Translations under genes and position numbers: made by a program
Origin: Thermomonas sp.
GTDB taxonomy: Bacteria > Pseudomonadota > Gammaproteobacteria > Xanthomonadales > Xanthomonadaceae
DNA length: 64,000 nt
Assembly (NCBI GenBank): GCA_016720345.1
Contig: JADKKV010000005.1
Span: forward strand, 186,001 to 250,000
Direction of reading: 5' to 3'
Notes under the pieces: model-generated
The model's input: the letters and a program-made list of their open reading frames with translations, nothing else
Told to the model about the DNA's origin: nothing
Databases searched by the model: none
Shown here: one piece after another, positions 39,441 through 49,704 of the stretch
Layout of the letters: every line of letters begins with the position of its first letter
Position numbering within the stretch: position 1 is the first letter of the stretch

Positions 39441-40532
39441 TCAGACGTTGAAGCGGAAGTGCAGGACATCGCCTTCCTGCACGCGGTATTCCTTGCCCTC
39501 CAGCCGCAGGCGGCCGGCGTCGCGGGCGCCGGCTTCGCCCCGGTATTTCAGGAAATCGTCATAGCCGATGGTCTCGGCGCGGATGAAGCCCTTCTCGAAG
39601 TCGGTGTGGATCACCCCGGCGGCCTGCGGCGCGGTGGAGCCGGCCTTGACCGTCCACGCGCGGACTTCCTTGACCCCGGCGGTGAAGTAGGTCTGCAGGC
39701 CAAGCAGCGTGTAGGCGGCGCGGATCACCCGGTTCAGGCCGGGCTCGTCGAGGCCGAGGTCCTTCAGGAAGTCGTCGCGGTCGGCATCGTCGAGCTGGCT
39801 CAGCTCTTCCTCGATCGCGGCCGAGACCGGCACCACCTCGGCGCCCTCGGCGGCGGCGCGGGCGCGCACCGCCTGCAGGTGCGGGTTGTCGTGGAACCCG
39901 TCCTCCAGCACGTTGGCGACGTACATCACCGGCTTCAGGGTGAGCAGGAACAGGTCGCGCACCGCCGCCCGGTCGTCGTCGGACAGGCCCAGCGAACGCG
40001 CCGCGCGGCCGGCATTGAGGCCCGCGCTGATGCGCCCGAGCACCTCGGCGCGCGCCTTGGCATCCTTGTCGCCGGTCTTGGCCGATCGTTCGGCCTTGTT
40101 CAGCGCCTTGTCGACCGAATCGAGGTCGGCCAGCGCCAGTTCGGTGTCGATGGTGTCGATGTCGGCCAGCGGGTCGACCTTGTTGTTGACGTGGATGATG
40201 TCCGGGTGCTCGAAGCAGCGCACCACGTGGCAGATCGCGTCGACCTCGCGGATGTGGGCCAGGAACTTGTTGCCGAGGCCCTCGCCGCTGGCGGCGCCGG
40301 CGACCAGGCCGGCGATGTCGACGAACTCGACCGCGGTCGGGATGCACTTCTGCGGCTTGACGATCTCGCTCAGCGCGTTCAGGCGCGGGTCCGGCACCGG
40401 CACCACGCCCACGTTCGGCTCGATGGTGCAGAACGGGAAGTTGGCGGCGGCGATGCCGGCCTTGGTCAGTGCGTTGAACAGGGTGGACTTGCCGACGTTC
40501 GGCAGGCCGACGATCCCGCATTTGATGCCCAT
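39441..40532 (-). CDS. ychF: Redox-regulated ATPase YchF (Obg family)
   Basis: YchF/OLA1 is a ribosome-binding P-loop ATPase. The 363-residue protein has G1 GLPNVGKST (residues 9-17), [17 protein letters not shown] (switch II), a G4-position NVLEDG instead of NKxD (consistent with ATP preference), a coiled coil and the C-terminal TGS domain. It ends a prs, rplY, pth, ychF gene run. Confidence 0.97.
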   Translation of the reverse strand: MGIKCGIVGLPNVGKSTLFNALTKAGIAAANFPFCTIEPNVGVVPVPDPRLNALSEIVKPQKCIPTAVEFVDIAGLVAGAASGEGLGNKFLAHIREVDAICHVVRCFEHPDIIHVNNKVDPLADIDTIDTELALADLDSVDKALNKAERSAKTGDKDAKARAEVLGRISAGLNAGRAARSLGLSDDDRAAVRDLFLLTLKPVMYVANVLEDGFHDNPHLQAVRARAAAEGAEVVPVSAAIEEELSQLDDADRDDFLKDLGLDEPGLNRVIRAAYTLLGLQTYFTAGVKEVRAWTVKAGSTAPQAAGVIHTDFEKGFIRAETIGYDDFLKYRGEAGARDAGRLRLEGKEYRVQEGDVLHFRFNV

Positions 40533-40589
40533 TCGCGTGTTGCTCCGTTGTCGCCCGGGAACTGCCGGGCGATGAGAAATCGGGGTGGA

Positions 40590-41174
40590 TCAGCCTGGCC
40601 GCGGGGTGTGCAGCCGGGTCATCGCATCCATGAGATTGCCTTCCACTGCCAGCGGCAGCACGCCGATGGCGTCATCGATCGCGCGCAGCATGGCCGCCTC
40701 GTCGTCGCGCCCGGGCTTGCCCAGCACCCACGAGGTGACCTTGTCCTTGTGCCCGGGATGGCCGATGCCGATCCGCAGGCGATGGAACCTGCCATGCCCG
40801 AGCAGGCGCATGCTGTCGCGCAGGCCGTTCTGGCCGCCGTGGCCGCCGTCGAACTTGAGCCTCGCCACGCCGGGCGGCAGGTCCAGTTCGTCGTGCGCCA
40901 GCAGCGCCTCCTCCGGCTCGATCTTCCAGTAGCGCAGGGCCGCCGCGACCGACTTGCCGGACAGGTTCATGAAGGTCGCCGGCTTCAGCAGCCAGACGTC
41001 GCGGTCGCCGATCCGCGCCTTCGCGGTCTCGCCGAACAGCTTGCTTTCCAGCCCGAAGCGGGCACCGGCCTGTGCCGCCAGGGCGTCAACAAACCAAAAC
41101 CCGGCGTTGTGCCGGGTTCGGGCATGTTCGGGTCCGGGGTTGCCCAGCCCGACGATGAGGCGCAGGCCTGCCAT
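40590..41174 (-). CDS. pth: Peptidyl-tRNA hydrolase
   Basis: Pth releases peptides from dropped-off peptidyl-tRNA. From the ATG at 41174 it is 194 residues, with GLGNPGPEH, catalytic His22 (TRHNAGFW), KPATFMNLSG and the AHDELDLPPG aspartate. The frame extends nine codons upstream without homology. It lies between rplY and ychF. Confidence 0.97.
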   Translation of the reverse strand: MAGLRLIVGLGNPGPEHARTRHNAGFWFVDALAAQAGARFGLESKLFGETAKARIGDRDVWLLKPATFMNLSGKSVAAALRYWKIEPEEALLAHDELDLPPGVARLKFDGGHGGQNGLRDSMRLLGHGRFHRLRIGIGHPGHKDKVTSWVLGKPGRDDEAAMLRAIDDAIGVLPLAVEGNLMDAMTRLHTPRPG

Positions 41175-41234
41175 CGCGGATTCGGAAAGCAATGCGGGCA
41201 CCCCGCCGGCGCGAACCGGCGGGGCACGTCGCGA

Positions 41235-41891
41235 TTACTTGTCGTCCTTCTTCGACACCTTGGCCGCCGGCACGTCGGCCGCGCCCGGCGCGGCGTCCTC
41301 GGCCACGTCTTCGCGGCCATGCTTGGCGATCACCACCGCGACGTCGTGCTCCTTGCCCAGCTTCAGCTCCGGCAGCTCCACGCCGGCCGGCAGCTTGAGG
41401 TCGGACAGGTGGATGATGTCGCCGAGGGCGAGCGCGCCGAGGTCGATCTCGATGAACTCCGGCAGGTCCTTCGGCAGGCAGCTGACTTCCACTTCGTTCA
41501 GCTCGTGCAGGACCAGCACGCCAGCGGTCTTGCCGGCCGGCGAGGTGTCCTGGTTGAGGAAGTGCAGCGGCACCTTCGCGCGCAGGGTCTGGTTGGCATC
41601 CACGCGCTGGAAGTCCAGGTGCATGATCAGCTGCTTGAACGGATGGCGCTGCATGTCGCGCAGGAGGACCTTCTGGACGTCACCGTTGAGGCTCAGGTCC
41701 AGGATCGAGGAGTAGAACCACTCGTGCTGCTGGGCCAGCCAGACCTTTTCGTGGTCGAGCTGGATGCTGACCGGATCGAGTCCGCCACCGTAGACGATGG
41801 CCGGGATCTTGCCGGCGTTCCGAAGGCGGCGGCTCGCACCCTTGCCCTCGTCCGCGCGGCGTTCGACATTGATTTCGTGCGTCGTTGCCAT
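41235..41891 (-). CDS. rplY: 50S ribosomal protein L25 (CTC/TL5 long form)
   Basis: bL25 binds 5S rRNA. This 218-residue long form has the N-terminal 5S-binding domain (about 1-95, with GKIPAIVYG) and the C-terminal CTC domain, unlike the 94-residue E. coli protein. Homology favours the ATG at 41891 over one seven codons upstream (41912). An acidic/lysine tail closes the protein. Confidence 0.95.
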   Translation of the reverse strand: MATTHEINVERRADEGKGASRRLRNAGKIPAIVYGGGLDPVSIQLDHEKVWLAQQHEWFYSSILDLSLNGDVQKVLLRDMQRHPFKQLIMHLDFQRVDANQTLRAKVPLHFLNQDTSPAGKTAGVLVLHELNEVEVSCLPKDLPEFIEIDLGALALGDIIHLSDLKLPAGVELPELKLGKEHDVAVVIAKHGREDVAEDAAPGAADVPAAKVSKKDDK

Positions 41892-42006
41892 GGTTATGTC
41901 ACTCACTTTCATTGCGATGACACCGCCTCGCGGCGGTGGAAGCACTCCCCCGCGACCAGGGGAGTGGGATGCGACGCCGGCACCTGCCGGCATCGCGGAA
42001 ACGGCG

Positions 42007-42966
42007 TCAGTCCACGTACAGGGAACTGACGGATTCGCCGAACGCCACCCGGCGGATGGTCTCGGCCAGCAGTTCGGCGACGCTGAGCTGGCGGATCCGG
42101 CCACAGGCCCGCGCCGCCTCGCCCAGCGGGATGGTGTCGGTCACCACCAGCTCGTCCAGCTGCGAACGGGTGATGTTGTCGATCGCCGCGCCCGACAGCA
42201 CCGGGTGGGTGCAGTAGGCCGCGACCTTGTGCGCGCCGCGCTCCTTCAGCGCGTTGGCGGCGGCGCACAGGGTGCCGGCGGTGTCGACGATGTCGTCCAC
42301 CAGCACGCAGGTCTTGCCCTCCACGTCACCGATGATGTTCATCACGGTGGCGACGTTCGCCCGCGGGCGGCGCTTGTCGATGATGGCGAGGTCGGCATCA
42401 TCGAGGCGCTTGGCGATGGCGCGCGCGCGCACCACGCCGCCGACGTCCGGCGAAACCACGATCAGGTTGTCGGTGCCGTGCGCGCGCCAGATGTCGGCGA
42501 GCAGCAGCGGCGATGCGTACACGTTGTCGACCGGGATGTCGAAGAAGCCCTGGATCTGGTCGGCATGCAGGTCCACGGTCAGCACCCGGTCCACCCGCAC
42601 CGCACTGAACATCGACGCCGCCACCTTGGCCGTGATCGGCATCCGCGAAGAGCGCGGGCGCCGGTCCTGGCGGGCGTAGCCGAAGTACGGCACCACCGCG
42701 GTCACCATGCCGGCCGAGGCGCGCTTCAGCGCGTCGACCAGCGCCAGCAGCTCCATCAGGTTCTCCGCCGCCGGGGCGCAGGTGGGCTGGATCACGAACA
42801 CGTCCTGGCCGCGGACGTTTTCCTCGATCTCGATCTGCACCTCGCCATCGGAGAAGCGGCTGACCAGCGCCTTGCCCTGGCGGACCCCGAGTTCCTTGCA
42901 CACCGAGCTGGCCAGCGGCCGGTTGGCGTTGCCGGAAAACACCAGCAAATTGCGTTCGTCCTGCAT
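42007..42966 (-). CDS. prs: Ribose-phosphate pyrophosphokinase
   Basis: Prs makes PRPP from ribose 5-phosphate and ATP for nucleotide, His and Trp synthesis. The 319-residue protein shows [13 protein letters not shown] (ATP site), [17 protein letters not shown] (PRPP-type metal site), [15 protein letters not shown] and the [14 protein letters not shown] ribose-phosphate loop. GGAG precedes the ATG. It follows tRNA-Gln. Confidence 0.98.
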   Translation of the reverse strand: MQDERNLLVFSGNANRPLASSVCKELGVRQGKALVSRFSDGEVQIEIEENVRGQDVFVIQPTCAPAAENLMELLALVDALKRASAGMVTAVVPYFGYARQDRRPRSSRMPITAKVAASMFSAVRVDRVLTVDLHADQIQGFFDIPVDNVYASPLLLADIWRAHGTDNLIVVSPDVGGVVRARAIAKRLDDADLAIIDKRRPRANVATVMNIIGDVEGKTCVLVDDIVDTAGTLCAAANALKERGAHKVAAYCTHPVLSGAAIDNITRSQLDELVVTDTIPLGEAARACGRIRQLSVAELLAETIRRVAFGESVSSLYVD

Positions 42967-43097
42967 CGTTCGACTCCGCTCCGCTCTGACCGTGGCGGTG
43001 ATACTCGGGCCGCACGGAGGACCGCGCGGAAGGGACTGCGAAAACCTTTGCCACGGACCATCGCCGACACGCCGGCCGCGACGGACCCTTCAGGAAC

Positions 43098-43173
43098 TGG
43101 CAGGGGCGGAAGGATTCGAACCTACGCATGCCAGGATCAAAACCTGGTGCCTTAACCGCTTGGCGACGCCCCT
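43098..43173 (-). tRNA. tRNA-Gln (TTG)
   Basis: A 76-base cloverleaf with acceptor AGGGGCG / CGCCCCT, anticodon stem CCAGG / CCTGG around TTTTGAT (anticodon TTG), T-loop GTTCGAATCC and encoded CCA. Its 5' 22 bases overlap the 3' end of ispE. Confidence 0.95.
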
Positions 43174-44063
43174 GTATTGAAACTCTCCACCGCATCCAGC
43201 AGTGGCGACCGATCGACGCCGCGCGCCAGCCAGGCATCGAGCCCCGGCGGCAACGCGGCCAGCGCCGCCTCGGCGGATTCGCGGGTGGCGAATTCGACGA
43301 AGCAACCACTGCCCGACCCCGTCAGGCGCGGCGTGCCGATGCGCGCCAGGACCGCGAACAAGGCCTCGACGGCAGGTTCGCGGCGGCGCAGCACCGGCTC
43401 GAAGGCATTGCCCGGAACAGCGGCGTTGCCGAGCGCGATGGCAGTCAGGAAGTCGGACATTTTCGCGGGTGCAGCATTCCGCGTCAAATCAGGGGCTTGG
43501 AACAGCCCGGCGGTGGCGGCATGGACACCCGGACTGGCCAGCACGTACCAGGCCGGCGGCAGGTCGATCGGGGCCAGGCGCTCGCCCACGCCTTCCGCCC
43601 AGGCATTGCGGCCGTGCACGAACACCGGGACGTCGGCACCCAGCCGCAGGCCGAGGGCTGCCAGCCGCTCGCGGCCGAAGTGCAGCCCCCACAACTGGTC
43701 CAGGGCCACCAGCACGGTCGCGGCATCCGACGAACCGCCGCCGAAACCGCCCCCCATCGGCACTCGCTTTTCGATGCCGATGTCGACGCCTTGCCTACAC
43801 TTGGACTCATTTTGCAGGAGTTTCGCAGCACGAACGAGGAGATCGTCGGCTTCTGAAACGCCGGCCGCGCCGGCACCGACGCGCGCAACCACTGCATCCG
43901 CGCGCGGGCGCAGGAACACGGTGTCGCCCCAGTCCAGCAGGCGGAATACGGTCTGCAGGTCGTGGTAGCCGTCGGCGCGGCGGCCGGTGATCTGCAGGAA
44001 CAGGTTCAGCTTGGCCGGGGCCGGCCAGGTGCCCCAGCCTTCGGTGCCTGGAAACCGGTTCAT
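43152..44063 (-). CDS. ispE: 4-(cytidine 5'-diphospho)-2-C-methyl-D-erythritol kinase
   Basis: IspE phosphorylates CDP-methylerythritol in the MEP isoprenoid pathway. From the ATG at 44063 it is 303 residues, with [21 protein letters not shown] at the N-terminus, the GHMP ATP loop [16 protein letters not shown] and [10 protein letters not shown] near the C-terminus. The last codons (GASPSG, stop) are encoded by the 5' end of tRNA-Gln; the stop TAA falls in its D-loop. lolB ends 13 bases upstream. Confidence 0.96.
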   Translation of the reverse strand: MNRFPGTEGWGTWPAPAKLNLFLQITGRRADGYHDLQTVFRLLDWGDTVFLRPRADAVVARVGAGAAGVSEADDLLVRAAKLLQNESKCRQGVDIGIEKRVPMGGGFGGGSSDAATVLVALDQLWGLHFGRERLAALGLRLGADVPVFVHGRNAWAEGVGERLAPIDLPPAWYVLASPGVHAATAGLFQAPDLTRNAAPAKMSDFLTAIALGNAAVPGNAFEPVLRRREPAVEALFAVLARIGTPRLTGSGSGCFVEFATRESAEAALAALPPGLDAWLARGVDRSPLLDAVESFNTGASPSG

Positions 44064-44076
44064 GGCCGGTCGACGC

Positions 44077-44709
44077 TCATTCCAGGCCCCAGCGGTCGAC
44101 CACCAGCCGCACCCGGTCCTCGCCGCGCCGCGCGTTGATCCGCGCGGGCATCGGCAGCCGGCTGAAGGGATCCGGCTTCCAGCCGCTGTATTCGACGGTC
44201 CAGCCGCCCTGCTCGATGCGCAGGGGCAGCAGGTCGGCCCCGAAATCGATCCGTGCCACCCCAAGCGCGACCTCGGCCGCGGCGACCCCGCGCAGCCAGC
44301 AACCCAGTGCGGCAACCGGGATGTCCCAGCCGGTCGCATCCCGGACCAGTTGCGCGGCATCGTCGCCACCCAGCGACCCCTCGGGCAGGCCCTGCAGCGT
44401 CGCGCCGCCGCGCGGATCGACGTCCAGCATCCACGACTGGCGGGTGATCGGCGCCGACAGCAGCAGGTGCGTGCGGCCGCCCCCCTGCGTCCATTCGAGC
44501 TGCCCGCTGCCGCCGTCGCGGCCATTGGACAGCGCCACCCGCCCGGCCAGTGCCCACCCCGGCGCGGCGCAGTCGCCGTTCGCCAGCCCCAGGGTGGTGG
44601 CGCGTGCCTGCTGCGCGGCGGCGGCGGCGGTGGAATCCGGCGGCGGCGCAATGGTCCGGCAGCCGGCCAGCAGCAGGCAGGCAAGCGCCGCCATGGCGGC
44701 CGGCCTCAC
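44077..44709 (-). CDS. lolB: Outer-membrane lipoprotein receptor LolB
   Basis: LolB accepts lipoproteins from LolA and inserts them into the outer membrane. A GTG at 44709 overlaps the upstream stop by four bases (GTGA) and gives 210 residues with a lipobox LAGC and a LolB fold. An ATG five codons later is an alternative. The order TPR protein, lolB, ispE resembles other gammaproteobacteria, where lolB adjoins ispE. Confidence 0.88.
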   Translation of the reverse strand: MRPAAMAALACLLLAGCRTIAPPPDSTAAAAAQQARATTLGLANGDCAAPGWALAGRVALSNGRDGGSGQLEWTQGGGRTHLLLSAPITRQSWMLDVDPRGGATLQGLPEGSLGGDDAAQLVRDATGWDIPVAALGCWLRGVAAAEVALGVARIDFGADLLPLRIEQGGWTVEYSGWKPDPFSRLPMPARINARRGEDRVRLVVDRWGLE

Positions 44710-46385
44710 GCCCCGACTTCCTTCAATGCGCGTTGCAGCGCGCGGTTCTCGGGGTCGATCCGGCGCGCTTCGTCGAAATACTTGCGCGCCTCTTCGCGCT
44801 CGCCGAGCACCCACAGCACCTGGCCGAGGTGGCTGGCGATGTCCGCGTCCTTCTGCAGGGCAAACGCGTGGCGCAGGTGGCCCAGCGCCTCGCGCGGCTT
44901 GCCGAGGCGGAACAGGACCCAGCCGTAGCTGTCGATGATCGCGGCATTGCCGGGCTCGGCCACCCGCGCACGGTCGATCAGTTCCAGCGCTTCCCGGTAG
45001 CGGGTGGTGCGATCGGCCAGGGTGTAGCCGAGCGCGTTCAGGGCGTTCACGTCATCCGGCGCTGCGACCAGGATGCGGCGGAAATCCGCTTCCGCCCGGG
45101 CGATGTCGTCGCGGCGTTCCCACAGCAGCGCGCGCGAATACAGCAGGGCGGCGTCATCGGCGAACGCGGCCAGCCCGCGCGCATAGGCATCCAGTTCGCC
45201 GGCGGCATCCTTGTCCTTGAGCCGCAGCTCGGCCTCCAGCAGGTAGGCATCGCGGCGCGCATCCTCGTCCAGCGCGGCTTCGGACTGCATCGCGCGCAGC
45301 GCGGCGAACGCCTCCTGCTTGCGCTGCAGCTGGAACATCACGTTCGCGCTGCGCAGGCGGGCGATCCCCTGCGCCTCCTCCCCGGGCACGTTCGCGTACC
45401 AGCCCAGGGCCTCGTCGCGGCGCTCCAGCAGTTCCGCGACCTGCCCCAGCAGCAGCCGGCGCAGCGGGCTCGGGTGGGTCGCCTCGCGCCTGAGTTCGGC
45501 GTACAGCGCGGCCAGCCCGGCCTTGTCCCCGGCCTTGTCCAGCAGCGCCGCGCGCTGTGCGTGGGTGGCCTCGTCCTGCGGGCCGCGCGCCAGGATCTCG
45601 GCCGCCTTCGCCGGGTCGCCGAGGGCGTCGTACTCGCCGGCCAGCGACCAGCGCAGCTGCGGCGACGAGCGCGCGGCATCCTCCAGGCCCGCCAGCAACG
45701 GCCGTGCCTGCCCGAGCTTGCCGTCCTCGCGCAGCAGCTGCGCGCGCAGCAGCGCCACCCGCGGCTCGCCGGGGAAGCGCGCCACCACCTCGCGGACGAT
45801 GCGATCCACCAGCGCCGGCTGCTCCAGCCGCTGCGCCAGGCCACCGAAGCCCAGCCACGGTTCCAGCGCGTCCGGCAACTCGCCGTCGTCAACCAGCCCG
45901 GCCAGCATCGCCACCACCAGCTTCGGCTGGGTGCCGACCGCCCCGATCAGCGCCGCCAGCACGTGCTTCCAGCCATCGTTGCCCGCGCCCATCAGCGCCC
46001 GCAGTTCGCGCCTGGCGGCACGCTTCTCGCCCGCGCGCAATGCCAGCGTGGCCGCCACTGCCTGCCGTGGCGCGCTTTGCCGCGGGGCCAGCGCCTGCCA
46101 CAGCGCGTAGCCCTCGCGGGCCAGTGCGTCCTCGTTCGCGAGCAGGGCGATGCGGGTGGCGCGCTCCGCCAGCACCGGGTCGCTGGCGCTGCGCGCGGCC
46201 TGCAGGTAGCGGCGCGCGGCGTCCCCCAACTGCCCCGCCTGCAGGGCGAATTCGCCGGCGATGCTGGCTTCCAGCGGGTCCACGGGCGCGGCCTGCGGCA
46301 GGCGCGCCGCCTGCGCTGCGAATGCGCAGGCCAGCAACCCGGCGCAGGCCAGCAAGCGGAAATGTGGGCGTGGTGGCGTCGGCAT
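44706..46385 (-). CDS. Exported tetratricopeptide-repeat protein
   Basis: A 559-residue protein with an N-terminal hydrophobic segment (about 10-27, ending AQAA), then helical TPR-like repeats over most of its length. The clearest TPR units are near the C-terminus (NAAIIDSYGWVLFRLGKP and ADIASHLGQVLWVLGEREEA). It is probably periplasmic or membrane-attached, and resembles TPR proteins often found upstream of lolB in this group. The molecular role is unknown. It is transcribed divergently from hemA. Confidence 0.85.
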   Translation of the reverse strand: MPTPPRPHFRLLACAGLLACAFAAQAARLPQAAPVDPLEASIAGEFALQAGQLGDAARRYLQAARSASDPVLAERATRIALLANEDALAREGYALWQALAPRQSAPRQAVAATLALRAGEKRAARRELRALMGAGNDGWKHVLAALIGAVGTQPKLVVAMLAGLVDDGELPDALEPWLGFGGLAQRLEQPALVDRIVREVVARFPGEPRVALLRAQLLREDGKLGQARPLLAGLEDAARSSPQLRWSLAGEYDALGDPAKAAEILARGPQDEATHAQRAALLDKAGDKAGLAALYAELRREATHPSPLRRLLLGQVAELLERRDEALGWYANVPGEEAQGIARLRSANVMFQLQRKQEAFAALRAMQSEAALDEDARRDAYLLEAELRLKDKDAAGELDAYARGLAAFADDAALLYSRALLWERRDDIARAEADFRRILVAAPDDVNALNALGYTLADRTTRYREALELIDRARVAEPGNAAIIDSYGWVLFRLGKPREALGHLRHAFALQKDADIASHLGQVLWVLGEREEARKYFDEARRIDPENRALQRALKEVGA

Positions 46386-46390
46386 GCAGA

Positions 46391-46418
46391 TTCTTGTTTG
46401 AAGCCCGGTCGGTACAAT
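46391..46418 (+). promoter_or_regulatory. Candidate hemA promoter
   Basis: Plus-strand TACAAT (46413-46418) matches the -10 consensus at five of six positions; the -35 (TTCTTG, 46391-46396, 16-base spacer) is poor. A start near 46425 would lie 46 bases before hemA. Confidence 0.35.
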
Positions 46419-46470
46419 ATCGGGTCGTGCCGGCAGCTTAGCGCAGGCACCTGAACGGATTTCGCGATCG

Positions 46471-47742
46471 ATGAGCCTGCACGTCCTCGGCATCAACCAC
46501 CAGACCGCGCCGGTTGCCCTGCGCGAGAAGGTGGCGTTCGCCCCGGACGCGCTGGCCGCCGCGCTGGCCTCGCTGCGGGCGCTGCCGCAGGTGCACGAGG
46601 CGGTGCTGCTGTCCACCTGCAACCGCACCGAGCTGTACGCGCACACCGACGACGATGGCCGCGCGCTGGCCGACTGGCTGGCGATCCACCCGGACACCGG
46701 CCACGACCTGCACGCCTACCTGTACCGGCACCGCGACGGCGACGCCGTCCGCCACCTGTTCCGGGTCGCCACCGGGCTGGATTCGCTGGTGCTGGGCGAG
46801 CCGCAGATCCTGGGCCAGGTCAAGCAGGCGTGGGCGGCCTCGCGCGATGCCGGCACCCTTGGCGGCCAGCTCGACCGCCTGTTCCAGCAGGCCTTCGCCA
46901 CCGCCAAGCGCGCGCGCACCGACACCCGCATCGGCGCCAACCCGGTGTCGGTGGCGTCCACTGCGGTGCGCCTGGCGCAGGAATCGTTCGCCCGCCTCAG
47001 CGATTCCAGCGTGCTGCTGATCGGCGCCGGCGAGACCATCGAGCTGGCCGCGCGGCACCTGGTCGAGGCCAGGGTGCAGCGGCTGCTGATCGCCAACCGC
47101 ACGCTTGCCCACGCCCAGGACCTGGCCAGCCGCCATGGCGGCGTCGCCCTGCCGCTGGCCGAGCTGGACCGCCACCTGGCCGAGGCCGACATCGTGATCT
47201 CCGCGACCGCCAGCCGCGAACCGGTGCTGCACCGGGCGCAGGTGGAGCATGCGTTGCGCCAGCGCCGGCACCGGCCGATGCTGCTGCTCGACCTCGCGGT
47301 GCCGCGCGACATCGCCAGCGACGTGTCCGGCCTGCGCGACGTGTTCCTGTACACCGTGGACGACCTCGAACGCGCGATCGAAGACAACCGCCGCGGCCGC
47401 CGCGAAGCCGCGGAGCAGGCCGAGGCGATCGTCGAGCTGCAGACCGCGCGCTTCGTCGAGGCGCTGCAGGCCAGCAGCCGCCAGCAGCCGATCCTGCGCC
47501 TGCGCGCGCATGGCGATGCCGCGCGCGCCGACGCGCTGGCCAAGGCCCGGCAGCAGCTTGCCGCCGGCGCCTCGCCGCAGCAGGCGCTGGAATTCCTGGC
47601 GCACACCCTCACCAACCGGCTGCTGCACGCACCCACGGTGGCCCTGCGCGAGGCCGCGCTCAGCGGCGACGGCGAACTGCCGCGGGCGGCGGAGAAGCTG
47701 TTCCCGGACGCCAGCGCCGGCAGCGGCGACACCGACGGATGA
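46471..47742 (+). CDS. hemA: Glutamyl-tRNA reductase
   Basis: HemA reduces glutamyl-tRNA to glutamate-1-semialdehyde, the first committed step of C5-pathway tetrapyrrole synthesis. The 423-residue protein has nucleophile Cys50 in STCNRTE, the [10 protein letters not shown] segment, the NADPH-binding [13 protein letters not shown] and the C-terminal dimerisation helices. Its TGA overlaps the prfA ATG (ATGA). Confidence 0.98.
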   Translation: MSLHVLGINHQTAPVALREKVAFAPDALAAALASLRALPQVHEAVLLSTCNRTELYAHTDDDGRALADWLAIHPDTGHDLHAYLYRHRDGDAVRHLFRVATGLDSLVLGEPQILGQVKQAWAASRDAGTLGGQLDRLFQQAFATAKRARTDTRIGANPVSVASTAVRLAQESFARLSDSSVLLIGAGETIELAARHLVEARVQRLLIANRTLAHAQDLASRHGGVALPLAELDRHLAEADIVISATASREPVLHRAQVEHALRQRRHRPMLLLDLAVPRDIASDVSGLRDVFLYTVDDLERAIEDNRRGRREAAEQAEAIVELQTARFVEALQASSRQQPILRLRAHGDAARADALAKARQQLAAGASPQQALEFLAHTLTNRLLHAPTVALREAALSGDGELPRAAEKLFPDASAGSGDTDG

Positions 47743-48824
47743 CGCCCGCGCTGCGCCGCAAGCTCGACGCCCTGGTCGAGCGCCGCGAGGAAGTCGAACG
47801 CCTGCTCGCCGATCCGGCGGTGGCGGCCGACCAGGCGCGTTTCCGCAACCTCTCGCGCGAGTTCGCGACCCTGCAGCCGGTGGCCGACGCGCTGGCGTCG
47901 GAAGCGCGCGCGCGCGCCGACCTGGCCGCCGCCGAAGCGATGCGCGCGGACCCGGAACTGCGCGAACTGGCGGACGATGAAATCGAAGCGGCGACGCGCC
48001 GCCTGCAGCAGCTGGAAGGCGAACTGCTGGCGCAGCTAGTGCCGAAGGACGCGCGCGACGACGGCGGCCTGTACCTGGAAGTGCGCGCCGGCACCGGCGG
48101 CGACGAGGCGGCGATCTTCGCCGGCGACCTGTTCCGGATGTACAGCCGCTACGCGGAAACGCGCGGCTGGCGGGTCGAGGTGGAATCCGCCAATCCGGGC
48201 GAACACGGCGGCTACAAGGAGATCGTGGCCCGCGTCGAAGGCGACGGCGCCTACGCCAGGCTCAAGTACGAATCCGGCACCCACCGCGTGCAGCGGGTAC
48301 CGGCGACCGAGGCGCAGGGGCGCATCCACACCTCGGCGGCGACGGTTGCGATCATCGCGCTGGAGGCCGGCGACTTCGACATCACGATCAATCCCGCCGA
48401 CCTCAAGGTCGACACCTTCCGCAGCTCCGGCGCCGGCGGCCAGCACGTCAACAAGACCGAATCGGCGATCCGCATCACCCACCTTCCCACCGGCGTGGTG
48501 GTGGAATCGCAGACCGAGCGCAGCCAGCACGCCAACCGCGACAAGGCGATGAAGCGCCTGCAGGCGATGCTGGTGGAAGCCGAACTGGACAAGCGCGCCG
48601 CCGCGCAGGCCGCCGACCGCAAGCTGCAGGTGGGCAGTGGCGACCGCAGCCAGCGCATCCGCACCTACAACTTCCCGCAGGGCCGGATCACCGACCACCG
48701 GGTGGAGGGACTCACCCTCTACGACCTGCCCAACATCATCGAAGGCGACCTCGACCCGCTGGTGCTGCGCCTGCAGCAGGAACAGCAGGCCGGGGAACTG
48801 GCGCGCCTGGCCCGCGAGAACTGA
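47739..48824 (+). CDS. prfA: Peptide chain release factor 1
   Basis: RF1 terminates translation at UAA and UAG. The 361-residue protein has the codon-recognition tripeptide PAT (188-190) and the peptidyl-hydrolysis GGQ motif (233-235, in [12 protein letters not shown]). It is coupled to hemA by a four-base overlap, as in many bacteria. The open frame runs far upstream inside hemA, but homology starts at 47739. Confidence 0.98.
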   Translation: MTPALRRKLDALVERREEVERLLADPAVAADQARFRNLSREFATLQPVADALASEARARADLAAAEAMRADPELRELADDEIEAATRRLQQLEGELLAQLVPKDARDDGGLYLEVRAGTGGDEAAIFAGDLFRMYSRYAETRGWRVEVESANPGEHGGYKEIVARVEGDGAYARLKYESGTHRVQRVPATEAQGRIHTSAATVAIIALEAGDFDITINPADLKVDTFRSSGAGGQHVNKTESAIRITHLPTGVVVESQTERSQHANRDKAMKRLQAMLVEAELDKRAAAQAADRKLQVGSGDRSQRIRTYNFPQGRITDHRVEGLTLYDLPNIIEGDLDPLVLRLQQEQQAGELARLAREN

Positions 48825-48829
48825 CCCCC

Positions 48830-49285
48830 ATGTCGATTTCCACCCATCGCGCCGGCCCCGCCGACCTCGACGCCCTCGCCCTGCTGTTCGATGGCTACCG
48901 GCAGTTCTACGGACAGGCCAGCGACGTGCCGCGCGCGCGCGAGTGGCTGCGCGAACGCCTGCGCTTCGGCGAATCGGTGGTGCTGGTGGCGACCCGCGCC
49001 GGCAAGCCGGTCGGCTTCGTCCAGCTCTATCCGATGTTCTCCTCGGTGCGCACCGCGCGCACCTGGATCCTCAACGACCTCTACGTCGATGCCGGCGCAC
49101 GCCGCGGCGGCGTCGGCCGCGCGCTGCTGGATGCCGCGGCGAAGTTCGCGCGCGCCGATGGCGCCGCCGGCATTTCGCTGGAAACCGGCCGCGACAACGC
49201 CGCCGCGCGCGCCCTGTACCGCGCCGCCGGCTGGAACGAAGACGCCACCCAGTGGTATTCGCTGCCACTCTCGCGCAGCCATTGA
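48830..49285 (+). CDS. GNAT-family N-acetyltransferase
   Basis: A 151-residue acetyl-CoA-dependent acyltransferase of unknown substrate. The acetyl-CoA loop is GARRGGVGRALLDAA (about residues 87-101), followed by LETGRDNAAARALYRAAGW, typical of GNAT motif B. It starts five bases after prfA and is probably in the hemA-prfA transcript. Confidence 0.88.
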   Translation: MSISTHRAGPADLDALALLFDGYRQFYGQASDVPRAREWLRERLRFGESVVLVATRAGKPVGFVQLYPMFSSVRTARTWILNDLYVDAGARRGGVGRALLDAAAKFARADGAAGISLETGRDNAAARALYRAAGWNEDATQWYSLPLSRSH

Positions 49286-49371
49286 TGCAGCGGGCCGTGG
49301 CCGGCCCTAAACTCGATGCCGGGGCGCCTCCGGAACCTGCCCGCCAACCAGCCGCGCCTGAAGGAGTGACG

Positions 49372-49704
49372 ATGGCCCTCGCGACCACCCTGCGATTGCT
49401 CAGCAAGGCCAGTGGCCTGACCGTGGTCGATATCGCCACCGCCATCCCGCGCGCGGGGGTGGACACGGTCAATGCCTGGCTGCGCGGCGAGAAACTGCCC
49501 GGCAAGGACCAGGTCGATGCGCTCGCGCGGACCTTCGGCGTCCCCGCCGGCGCGTTGCTTTCGGAACTGGCCAGCACCCTGGATCCGGCGCGCACCAAGG
49601 GCGAGCACGACCTGCTGGCCGCCTACCGCCGCCTCAACACGCGGCAACAGGGCGCGCTGCTGGAAGTGGCGCGCAGCATGCAGCCCAGGGCCATGAAGAA
49701 ATGA
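49372..49704 (+). CDS. Small helix-turn-helix (XRE-like) protein
   Basis: A 110-residue protein whose N-terminal 65 residues look like a Cro/CI-type helix-turn-helix (LRLLSKASGLTVVDIATA ... WLRGEKLPGKDQVDALARTFGV), followed by a short helical tail. AAGGAGTGAC before the ATG fixes the start; the frame upstream is open by chance. Its stop overlaps the start of the PPK2 gene (ATGA), so it may regulate or be co-expressed with that kinase. The target is unknown. Confidence 0.75.
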   Translation: MALATTLRLLSKASGLTVVDIATAIPRAGVDTVNAWLRGEKLPGKDQVDALARTFGVPAGALLSELASTLDPARTKGEHDLLAAYRRLNTRQQGALLEVARSMQPRAMKK

